From Falciphora oryzae (Eukaryota; Ascomycota; Sordariomycetes; Magnaporthales; Magnaporthaceae), in NCBI GenBank assembly GCA_000733355.1, contig JNVV01000030.1, positions 248,001 to 312,000 of the forward strand: 64,000 nt of DNA. The letters are read 5' to 3'. The notes under the pieces are model-generated. The model had not been told where the DNA came from. It did not search any database and saw nothing but the letters and a program-made list of their open reading frames with translations. The stretch's first letter is position 1. Each line of letters begins with the position of its first letter. Made by a program: the position numbers and the translations under genes. This document shows positions 21,116 to 30,417 of this stretch, piece by piece.

Positions 21116-21743
21116 GAGGCCCTTCCGGGCCACCCACCCTTTTTGCTCGTTCACCCACCCCCCGCACCGATATCGGGCCGCATGTACCTTTTGGTGGCGC
21201 ACGCACCCAAACGAACATGGGCTTTAATGCGAAGCTCTTCCGGGCCACCCACCCTTTTTGCTCGGCGCGCCAGGGGGGGCCGTTCCAGTGCGTGTCATGG
21301 GCCGGCGCAATGGCCGCATGTAATCTGCCAAACAGACCTTAGAATTAAAGATGGAGAGAGAACGAGGGAATCTACAAAGTGTGCGTGCTCGTACCCGCAC
21401 CTAAATGCCAGGTGGTGGGCACGTGCATGGCTGAGTCAGCCGGACCTCACGCCACGCCGTAACAGTGCGTGGGACCGGCCGCGGCTGGGACCGCCTCGTC
21501 GGGAGCCTCGTCGGGAGCCTCGTCGAAATCATCACTAGAGATGACGATAACCTCGTTTTCGTTCATGGTGCCGGCGTGCACGTTGTTATTTTTGTGATTG
21601 AATGGATCAAAAATGGCCAAAAGTTGCTTTTGCAGGCTAAATTGGGTGGGCAGCGAAACCGGAACGCACAGGCGTTGCACGGGCCAAAAAAGTGGGTTGG
21701 GTGGGTGAACGAGCAAAAAGGGTGGGTGGCCCGGAAGAGCCTC
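21116..21743. mobile_element. Non-autonomous hAT-like element, 628 bp, with 8-bp target duplication
   Basis: Flanked by TAGAAAAA at 21,108-21,115 and 21,744-21,751; the uninterrupted sequence is present in the other G LTR. The ends are inverted repeats of about 45 bp (GAGGCCCTTCCGGGCCACCC and GAGGCTCTTCCGGGCCACCC as starts). A third, internal copy of the terminal sequence lies at about 21,229-21,263. An 8-bp duplication is characteristic of hAT elements. No transposase is encoded. Confidence 0.85.
21447..21566 (-). CDS. Short acidic open frame inside the hAT-like element
   Basis: From the ATG ending at 21,566 a 39-residue frame reads MNENEVIVISSDDFDEAPDE and continues with a DEAPDEA repeat to a TGA at 21,447. 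VIVISSDD looks like a SUMO-interaction motif followed by acidic residues, and a 12-bp direct repeat (GGGAGCCTCGTC) underlies the DEAP repetition. It may be a remnant of a transposase N-terminus or captured host exon. Expression is unproven. Confidence 0.3.
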   Translation of the reverse strand: MNENEVIVISSDDFDEAPDEAPDEAVPAAAGPTHCYGVA

Positions 21744-22029
21744 TAGAAAAAACGGTGCGGCGTCTCATCGCACGAGCCATTCCGCGACGCGTGCTCACGT
21801 GGATGCCTGCGGCGTGCGGTAAACTGCCCTAGGTCGTCACACTACCTAGTCTCAGTGGCTCAGACCAGATAAGGGGCGAAGGTCACACAAATCACTTTTT
21901 CTCCACTCCCAGCCACAGCATTAATTTAACCAATCATAATCCCCACACAACTTCGCCGCCATCTAATCTAAAATCGGATGGTGCGAAAAGCGTCATTAAT
22001 TTTCTAAATCCCACCAAACCACCAAACCA

Positions 22030-25000
22030 CCAAAATTGCATTTTTGCATCCCCCCTACCATACCACGCGTGCAATTCGCATCTACCAAGCGATTTATTCG
22101 AATTTGCGCTTACGAAAATTAAAATTCCTACTATTTTTGCAATCTCTGCAATATTTTCCCCATCGTCTTTTTCCTACTTACCTACCTTCCCTTCCGGGCA
22201 ACCGCCGCAAAATGCCCTTAATACCGCGGTCCTTACGTCGGATTTTACAATTCCCTTAACATTACCATTTCCGCCGCCGTCGCTCGAATCCAACTTTAAC
22301 TCCAAATCCGATTCCAAATCCGATACGCCGTTAAATATTTTCCCCAATTTAACGCCTCGTCCGCCTGCTTCCGATTCCCCTTCCGTCGCTTAATATCGCC
22401 AATTACAAAACCGTTAACCAAAGGTCGCCGCATTTTTTTACGAACCCCGCCCCTACCTCCTATTTAACGATGCTTTCAAAGCGCCCGACGAAACCAACAT
22501 ATTCGCCAATAATCTAATAAACGAAATATTAAAATGCTAGCGCGCCCGTTACCATACTATCCGCGGGCAGCATCATTTTACTTTCGCACATTTTATCAAA
22601 CAATGGGCGTGCTAGCGCCGTAACAACGGTTAACGCAATAAACCTCGCCTCCATTAACTCCGCGCTTTTTTACAAAACCCCGAAATTAAAAGCGCTTTCC
22701 TCGAAACCGGCGTCAAGGTCCGATTCGATAGCGAAAGCCAACCCGTAAACGCGTACCATACCACCCTCCGCCGAAAGCTTAACAACTTTACCGCATTTAA
22801 CCTTTTTAACATTTTCGACCCTAAATAATATTATAAAAGGGAAAACCTTTGCAACGCTAAAAACATTTGCAACGTTATTTAAATGAAAAAAAACCTTATT
22901 CAAAGCGATACGCGCTTTTAAAAACATGCGCTTTACTTATACCAGTTGCTAACTGCTGTTATAGCCAATTCCCGCGCCAATTAGGACTTTTACGGCCCCA
23001 ACCAACATACCCCCAACCTTATAACAAAAAGGGGACCGTCACCGCCTAAAAAAAACAAAAATATTAGCCTCCGGTTTTTAATCGCGAGTTTAATGGCATA
23101 CGCGCGGGCGCCTAAAAAAAGCAATTATTTAAAGCGGATATTTGGGGTGTATTAGGTGCAAAGCGGGGTTACTAAAAGGGTGACGAATGTGCTTGCGAAA
23201 TTCGGAATCAATTCGTTTTACAAGGTTACGAAAAAGCAGATGGGCGGGTTGGTAAATAGGGCTATAGTACGTATACTAGCTAAATAATATATAATTATAA
23301 CGTTAATTATAACTAATTAGTTAACTATAAATATTTTATTTAAAAAAACCTTAAACGTATCGCACTCGATCCCAGTCTCACTTTCGTTTACGACAATTTT
23401 AACTTTATAAACCGGGTCCAAAACCTCGGTTATGGCCGCAAAAACGTTATGCGGAACATTACCATTTGCCTCGCTATCGGAAACCCTAATATCGTCCGCT
23501 ACACCCAGTTTTAATAGCATGCGACCGTACCGTTCAACGACGAATGGCTTTTGGGGCCGTATATGTCCGCATCACCTCAAACTATAACGTAATGCTCCGA
23601 TTTTTTTTTTCCGCTATAAGACGATGCATTATTTTTTTTTAAAAGGAAGCTCCTTTTTTATTTTTTAAACCGTTAGTTCCCCGAAATTGCCCGCGTTATT
23701 ACGCCAAAATCCTACATTATCCAAACCCCTGCTATTATAAAAAACGAAAGGGAATTTGGCGGCATCCTTCGGATACACAAAAAACTATTCCAAAGATTAC
23801 TCGGTCTTAAGCCGGACATTTTCGATTACGATAACGTACTTTTCCTCTTGCATAGCGACTAAAAAACCACGTCCTTTATTAAGCATATTTAATCTGCTTA
23901 GTTCGAATGCACGACACCTTTCGACCGTAAGTAATAAATGCTTCCTATCCCGGCATTTTTTTACGTCCAATATAATTTTATTTATTATGTTTGGAAAGAA
24001 TTTTCTTTTTTGGTTAAAGCCGACGTATTGGGCCTAAGTCGCACCTAAAAACTTTCGGTTGCTAAGTTAAAGTTTTATTATGCGATTCGATTACTCCAAA
24101 ACGCTTACCGCGCACGCGTCCTCGCCATAGTTATATACGTGCTGCAACAGGACGATAAATTTCCTAAAAGTTAAAGCCTTACCCTTTTTGCGGTAAAAGA
24201 TGCATTTGCTACGGCGCCCCCAAATTATATGGACCAAACACTGGCTAAAGTATATATCGACGCATTTTTTTAACGTGCTACCGCTAGTTTGTACCTAAAT
24301 ACATTTAGATTTATTAACATCCCTTTCCGGTTATAATGTCGGTACCTCCAAATTATACAACTCCTTTGGATTATTAACGAAGCTATACGCCGGGGAGATT
24401 TCGGCGTCCTTTAACAGCATATCCCTTTTTTTGTATTTTTTTTTTACGGATGCAAAGCCAAAAACTATAGGCTAGAAATGCTGTATCTGGTTTGGCTTTT
24501 GCATCCAAAAGTTATAAACGAGCCGTTTCGTACGGGTATCCTTCGGTTAAATCTCGTCCGCTATACTATAGCCGGCAACGGGTTTAAACCTATCGACTTT
24601 GCTATCGAACATTTTAATAAAGCATTTTCGCTTGATATCCAAGCCAATAAAAACTTTACCCATAATATGTAGGCCACTTTTAGAGATTATGCGGCTTTCG
24701 GACCGATAGGAGCAGTTATTCAAAAGGTATTAGAAACAAAGTTTGGCTAATACAATAATGCTCGACACATAATGGCATCAACCAAGCAAAACGTCCTGCA
24801 ATATGTTTGCCTGTTTATTAATAACGGGAATGGGAGCAAATACGATAAGGTGAATTAAAACGCCGAATTCGATGCCCCGCCGCTTTTTTAAAAAGGAATA
24901 AAGCATATGCTTAATGGCAAATTAGATACGTTTAATCGAACTATTATCCGGCCCATTAACGTATATTATTAGTAAGGTTTGGCAGTAGCAGAAGAGGGAA

Positions 25001-25083
25001 TAGCCGATTTGGTTATCGAAAATAGGGAGGGCGAGCGTGAATATTTTTCAGGGGACGACGACGATAGCGGGGCTGAGGCGTAA
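22030..25083 (+). pseudogene. DUF6589-like protein remnant, RIP-degraded
   Basis: Plus-strand segments in several frames resemble fungal DUF6589 proteins. The N-terminal part includes LRFLIASLMAYARAPKKSNY and TKRVTNVLAKFGINSFYKV near 23,070-23,240, like the conserved region before DUF6589. The C-terminal part near 24,480-25,083 has GFKPIDFAIEHFNKAFSLDI, THNM, ATFRDYAAFGPI and ends with an acidic tail (GDDDDSGAEA) and TAA. The middle is full of TAA/TAG and frame changes. The function of DUF6589 proteins is unknown; many sit in transposon-like contexts. It is antisense to the pol of surrounding element G and separated from the helicase by a solo LTR. Confidence 0.5.
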
Positions 25084-25128
25084 ATGCTGGGTTCATCCCG
25101 GAGTTCCGCAACGCTAAATAAAAACCCC

Positions 25129-25422
25129 TGTTGGATTATAATTCCAGCATAATTGCATCATTATTTTAACGCATGCACTTAAGGGATCTAAAGGCCTGGA
25201 AGGCCTGGGAGGCCCTAGCTTACGGGGTTTTACGGACCCCGTAACCTGGAGGGCTAAGCTTTATAAGCAATGTATATAAGGGCTTGGTTGCCCTCCCTTT
25301 TTAGCAGATAGATTCCTTTCTTTTTCGTGCACAATAGATTATAATTCCTTTGATATAAGGGATTATTGTTCACCTTGTTTTGGAGATCTCCGAGCCCATA
25401 GGAGTACATACTCCTACCAACA
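25129..25422 (+). repeat. Solo copia LTR, 294 bp, same family as copia-2
   Basis: Begins TGTTGGATTATAATTCCAGC and ends CTCCTACCAACA, flanked on both sides by ACCCC (25,124-25,128 and 25,423-25,427). A TATA tract lies near 25,275 and the GGAGATCTCC palindrome near 25,383. There is no internal copia sequence, so LTR-LTR recombination removed the rest. The 3' half matches the copia-2 LTR in reverse orientation at 8,853-8,965. Confidence 0.9.
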
Positions 25423-25429
25423 ACCCCCC

Positions 25430-27250
25430 TAGTATCCTCCGTCGGCCCACTGCACCCGTTATCGTCTTTTCGGCGGGGTTAACTGCTTAGAAACTCCAGA
25501 TGCCCTTATGTTCCGTTTTTTTCGCCCGCTTAAACCAGCACTAGCAGGTTAGGACGCTTTGGCCCTACGGTTGGCCTTGTTTTTTTCCCTCCACGTATAG
25601 TATGCTGCTATGCCCCTAGCTTTAATATCTTCGCATTTTTGCACTAACAGCTAACCGTATGGAACGAGCTAATGCTTGCATGCACTTTGGCTGATAGCCT
25701 TTACCCGCCGGCACAGGTCGTTAACGTCCTGGATAGGCCTATCAGTTGATTTAAGGTTGAGCGAAAGCTATACCGCAATTTCGGGCTTCAATATCCACTC
25801 GCCAGGCAGGTCGAGCCATCGCCACTCGTCGGGGCTAATAACGTATGTAGCAGAATAAAACGCATATTTCATCAACTTTTAATAAATGAACCATTCCATC
25901 GTACGTGCGCGTACAGTAAAATCCTTCGATTTTTCGACCACCGTTAAAAGGAGTCGCCCGAGCTTATGGTAGCATACGTTGTAGCATTTGGTATGTTCGA
26001 CTAACGAAGGATTCACTTTTTGCAACAGGTCGAATGTCGCTTGCCTAAAGCATTTGGCATTAGCGAATTCGTACATTTCGGGATACGCCTTTTAAAATTT
26101 TCCGCGTCGGCGGATATCGTCGTTTATCCATTTTTCGTATTGCTTCCCGGAAAAGATACCTAATTCCAAATCGAACTCGCTGCTAGTTACCGATATTATT
26201 TAGCTGCCGGCTATATTGAACTTTACGTTAATAATGGAAAACCGGGCTTAAAAATAGTCCGACCCTAACATTTGAAAATCGTTTGCCTTTGTGGACGCAC
26301 CGGAAGCGGCTGTTCCAAACCGCAAACTGTTAGATACCGTAAAAATATAAGTTTTTTTTAAGCCACGTTTGGGTTTAACTGGTTTAAGGACACTGGTCCC
26401 TATGGTGTCGAAATACCAGTAGGGGGCAAAAAAATAAGCTATGCTTTACCCTATAGCGGACCGGGACGCTTTGCCGAACCGTTAAACCAGATCCGTTACA
26501 TCCAATAAAATCGGTGCCCTAAACTGTACCACGCGCATTACATCTGAAATATCCATACCTATACCTAACGATATAGTAGCCAAAATAAATCGAATCGTAA
26601 AGTCGGTGCGCCGGAATATATTATAAATAATGCGCTAGTCCGTCGATAGTATTAAAAAATGGTAGGTTATAATAGTACGGGCAGCGGTATTTTTATCGAC
26701 CTTTTTCAACGTTAGGTAATGGAAAAGTAAGTAACGAGCGTTAATAAGCTCCGATTTATTATCTATATAAATGATAGTTTTAGGAATAAATTAAAAAGGT
26801 ATATCCGGTTGGACGTTAGCGAGAAAAAACAGCAATGAACTATAATCTTTTTGCAATTTCTTCCTTATTAACGCTTAAAAGACGATAGTAATATTTGGCC
26901 GGTTAATAAACGTACGTATAATCCGGAGCTGGTGCACGCTTAAGCCGAGCTGCCGGAAGCCGGTATAAGATAATACGAAGGCTTTTGCTTCTACGGTTAA
27001 AATGGCAGTACACCCAAAAAAAGGAATAAATATAAAGATGGCAGACCGGATCAAATGAAAATTAAAGTAAAAAGTGCGGAATTCTTTCCATTAATAGACC
27101 GTATAGAGTTCGTCAATAGCAATAAACGCAATATGCTGGTTAAATTCAACATAATGGAAAAAAGCGAAAAACCGCGCATTTGTAGCTTATTCCGGACCCA
27201 AAAGGATATGGGTATATTGCGTAGCTTTCTATGCGTTCCAGATATCGGCA
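25430..27250 (-). pseudogene. RecQ/telomere-linked-type helicase remnant
   Basis: Minus-strand reading shows a superfamily-2 helicase C-terminal half. FFGCTAILT-like motif III lies near 27,000, KTIIYIDNKSELINARYLL (motif IV region) near 26,770, and ATISLGIGMDISDVMRVVQF (motif V) near 26,560. QRFGKASRSAIGQSIAYFF (motif VI, the usual QRxGRxxR with Arg changed to Lys) lies near 26,470. A Cys-poor tail continues to about 25,430. The ATP-binding half should lie at higher coordinates but is too decayed to place. Fungal proteins of this type include subtelomeric helicases. RIP-type stops and amino-acid changes are common, so it is dead. Confidence 0.68.
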
Positions 27251-28290
27251 TCCTATTATTTATATATTAGTACTTATTACTTCTATTAATTTAACCGCGT
27301 AAAGGAATACCTTACGTATGGTTTGGTCAATAAGGATGGGGTTAGCAAAAGGGAACCTGGCAACCACTTCGGCCTATTTTTCCCCCAATTTGCTCAAAGG
27401 GATAATCTAAATAATAATATGCCTGTTTCTAATAACAAACATTATTTAAAATACGATGCTTTTACCGTATCCAATTTTGGCAATAAGTATCGTATTTCCC
27501 AATTGGTAAATAATACGCCGGATGCACTCGATCTAATCGGGTTTAGGATAACGGGGTTCCTGGCCTGCTAGCGTCTCCTGGTTAAAAAAAAACGTAATAA
27601 CAACTTCTATAAACTATTTCTACATATCAAAATCGTTTGCGCATACGGAATACTCATACAATTCTGAAATAACCTAACGGAAAGGCACAGTTTAAACCTG
27701 CTCTCCAGCCAGATTCTTACTGCCAGCGATAGCAAAAAGCAAAAACGCAACACGGGGGGCGCGAGCCACTAGCCCAGCCATACTCGGCTCCAAATTTAAA
27801 GCCGGTACTAAACCTAATAATCGATCTAACATAGGGGTAACTAGGTAAAGCTATTCCCAAAATATAAAAAATTGCTCCTCCTCAATCAGCAAACCTATTT
27901 CTAATCCAAATACCAAACACAAAAAAATATCATTAGATACAAAACATTAAACTTACCTCCAACGTTTTATTTTTAAGCCCAAATAAATTGGGTCGAATGG
28001 CGAGATTTTAAAGTAAAATTTGTAGGATTTTTATATTATATGAGCGATCCCAAAGTGTAAGCCCGAAAATCACTATACGATCCCAGATTTAAACCACAAA
28101 AAAACCCCAACCCCACAGTACATCTGCACGGACCAGTAACTCAAACGTGAGCCATATCGTAAGCCACAACCCACCGGAGGTGGGTCGCTCACTAAAGGTG
28201 GGTTCCCTTTTTATAGGCTTTAAGTCTAGGCCTTTAAAACTACATACTACCCCTTTTCAAACCCGAGTATCGCGTACGCGGTGCTCGAGG
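27251..28290. other. Decayed sequence between helicase remnant and G chromodomain
   Basis: AT-rich sequence probably holding the mutated N-terminal half of the helicase. Only short open frames remain and I cannot assign motifs. A GGTGGGTCGCTCACTAAAGG-like tract near 28,180-28,210 contains two GGTGGGT copies. The boundary between G and the helicase block could not be found. Confidence 0.35.
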
Positions 28291-28611
28291 CTTTATTTAT
28301 ATCGTATTAGCCTCTTTTTTGTTACTCCCGCATGTTCTACCACGTTGTCATTATCCCGATCCTCCAGATACACGTCCTCTGCTACTGCTCTAATCCAATC
28401 TTGCAAGTTAACCGGCGGTCCTGCGGCCTTTAAGTATATCAAATAGAACGTTTCCAACGCGGTAGCAGCGTTTTTAAAATTCTCTACCAAATACCATTCG
28501 TCGTTAAAGTCGCATCCTTTCCAACTAATTTAATATTACAGCTTTTTTGCTTTACCGGTAACCCGGGATACCAATACCCTATCGATTTCCCATTCTAGCT
28601 CGCCGTTAATA
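28290..28611 (-). pseudogene. G pol C-terminal fragment with chromodomain
   Basis: The minus-strand frame from 28,611 reads INGELEWEIDRVLVSRVTG, then (with stops at Gln) ISWKGCDFNDEWYLVENFKN, a canonical chromodomain. A LEDRDNDNVVEHAG tail follows. It continues the pol frame that stops at 45,056, where PPKDI precedes the TATTA duplicated by element A. Chromodomains at the integrase C-terminus target insertion to modified chromatin. Confidence 0.87.
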
Positions 28612-29069
28612 TGTTACAATCAAGCTCTGCTCCTAGGGTAGGACACCTAAGGAGGGTGCTAAACAGTACACTTGACAGGGGTTGCTTTAAGGGAACTGGG
28701 AAACTGGTGACAAAAATCTGGATTGCTTGCCCAAAGGGGTACCTTAAAGCTAACTTAAATTAATTGATACCGAGGCCCCAGTCAATAACTATCTACCTAC
28801 TAAAAAACCTTTTCCTTATATACACAACCTATTTCCAGCCAGTTTTAGCGTAATGCCTGTTTAATGTAATATATTGTAATCACCCCCAATCCAACATATC
28901 ATTTTAGCTAAAAGTGATATGTTTAAATCTGATATATCGCATTTATCGCCGGTTGGTGTCACGTAATTCCACCTCCTTTAATTGCGGGGTTAAGGCTTCG
29001 CGCTAGGGTTTGGTCCTAGCCCTCCTATCCCCATACGTCGTCCCTACGCGTCGTGGTGTGGTCGTAACA
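28612..29069 (-). repeat. A 3' LTR, 458 bp
   Basis: Complete LTR with TG..CA ends, equal in length to the sum of the two pieces of the other LTR. The copies differ almost only by transitions. A TATA-like tract (cttatataca) lies near 28,815. Confidence 0.92.
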
Positions 29070-29107
29070 TCAGGTCCCCTTTTTTAAGCCAAATCCCTTT
29101 AGCTATA

Positions 29108-29534
29108 ACGTGGTTCACAAGCGAGTGGCGCACACAAGCGAGTGGCGCACTTCAAAATCCCATACTAAACGCGGTTTTCAACATCCTTACTAAATCGCCC
29201 AATTTGTATCCAAATTCGATGAAATCTCAAAATTAAGGTTTTAACTATGTAGCCGATTTTATGTAATTATCTTCAATTTTATAACCCTAACCTGGGCGAG
29301 ATATAAAGAAATGCGCTAATTTAACCCCTGCATTTTTAATATCTCACCCGGGTTAGGGTTACAAATTTGAAGATAATTACATAAAATCGGCTACATAGTT
29401 AAAACGTTAATTACAAAATTGCATTAAATTTGGATCAGAATTGGTGGAGTTAAAGTGAGTTAAAAAACAGCGTTTAGTATGGGATTTTGAAGTGCGCCAC
29501 TCGCTTGTGTGCGCCACTCGCTTGTGAACCACGT
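29108..29534. mobile_element. Pogo-derived MITE, 427 bp, long inverted repeat
   Basis: TA duplications lie at 29,106-29,107 and 29,535-29,536. The ends read ACGTGGTT followed by two copies of CACAAGCGAGTGGCGCA, essentially the terminal repeat of pogo element E. The arms extend about 190-200 bp as an imperfect palindrome, so a transcript would fold into one long hairpin. A TAACCCTAACC / GGTTAGGGTTA pair sits near the centre. No coding capacity; presumably mobilised by an E-type transposase. Confidence 0.93.
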
Positions 29535-29613
29535 TATTTAATTTTTCCCTTCCTTTATTAATTAGTAAATACTTTCCTTCCTTACCTTACCCGTCCCCTC
29601 CTATCCTAACAAG

Positions 29614-30177
29614 ATGTTTAGTCGGGTATAAAAACGTAGGACTTCCAACGTCCGCTTAACAATTCGTCGAAACGTCCTTCTTTTTTCTATTTTTTAATCC
29701 TTTTCCGATATACCTTCCTGTTCCGTATGCGAAGCCGTTAGCCTCGTATTTTACCAGGTGTCGCAAAAGGATTTTTTTCGTTATGCGGAATGCGTTCGCC
29801 TAAAACGCGCCCGTTGCGACGTCCTAAGGGTTTCGTCTGACTAGTTGCGCAAAATTGCAAAACAGCATTCCAAATTTAACGCTAAGCTCGCGGCGGCTAA
29901 AAGGTTTCGTCGAAAGGCTAAGGAGCTAATGCGTGCCGAAAGCGACCGTGTTTAGCGGTTGCGTGCGCAAAAGGATTTGTAGTTTAAAAAGATAATGCGC
30001 GCGGTACGGCGCGGTATTAACAGTATTAAGGAGTTGGAGCGAGTGGAACGGGAAGAGGCAGAGCAGGAATCCCGTTAAGCTGCTTCGGAAGCCGGGCTTT
30101 CCGTTCCTGCTACCGCTTCCCCGGACTGGTCTTTTTTGGAGGTTAATCCTAACCTAAACCTAGGTGTTTTTTTTTAA
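29614..30177 (+). pseudogene. Opposite-strand extra frame of element A (Cys motif plus coiled coil)
   Basis: One plus-strand frame runs from an ATG at 29,614 to a TAA at 30,175-30,177, about 187 codons, broken only by TAA/TAG codons of the RIP type. It has a CSVCEAV / YAECVRLKRARCDV cysteine pattern near 29,728-29,820, then a highly charged helical segment (KLAAAKRFRRKAKELMRAES, then ELERVEREEAEQES) and a Pro/Ser tail ending NLNLGVFF. It resembles extra ORFs found antisense and 3' to pol in fungal gypsy elements. Function is unknown; the Cys cluster could bind zinc. Confidence 0.6.
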
Positions 30178-30212
30178 TCGGGTAAGTCGTAAAGTTCCCA
30201 ACAATTTCTTTA

Positions 30213-30283
30213 GGTCCTATAGCACATTAGGTATAGCTTTAGCTTTTTTTGCCGAGGTTTCGGGTTCGAATCCCGGCAGGGCC
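30213..30283 (+). tRNA. tRNA-like (pseudo-tRNA) sequence, Lys(UUU)-like loop
   Basis: A 71-nt segment can fold as a cloverleaf: acceptor GGTCCTA with CAGGGCC (one mismatch), anticodon stem TTAGC with GCCGA around a loop of seven T, and T-arm TCGGG-TTCGAAT-CCCGG. The D arm is poor, and the all-T loop lacks the usual purine at position 37. It lies inside transposon A, so it is more likely a decayed or captured tRNA than a functional gene. Confidence 0.35.
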
Positions 30284-30417
30284 GTTACTAAGGAACCAAT
30301 TGTCGAATTTCGGTAGTTGGTTCCTTGGTATTTTTTTTTTTGCTAACCTTTTAACAGGCGCTCCCGCTGGTACTCCGCTAGCGTTTCCTAACAATTCCTA
30401 AAGTTTGTCGCTTTTTC

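Larger units (their letters stand above)
20990..21841 (-). repeat. G 3' LTR, interrupted by a hAT-like element
   Basis: Outer parts 20,990-21,115 and 21,752-21,841 match the 216-bp right LTR at 62,827-63,042, starting TGT(C/T)ACGATCATAAAG and ending GGTCGTCACA. Differences are mostly transitions. The 628-bp insert plus its 8-bp duplication accounts exactly for the extra length (852 against 216). Confidence 0.92.

Noticed and set aside
23317..23520. 66-codon minus-strand frame within the DUF6589-like region
   Set aside because: It looks amino-acid balanced but matches nothing I recognise and is antisense to the better supported plus-strand remnant.
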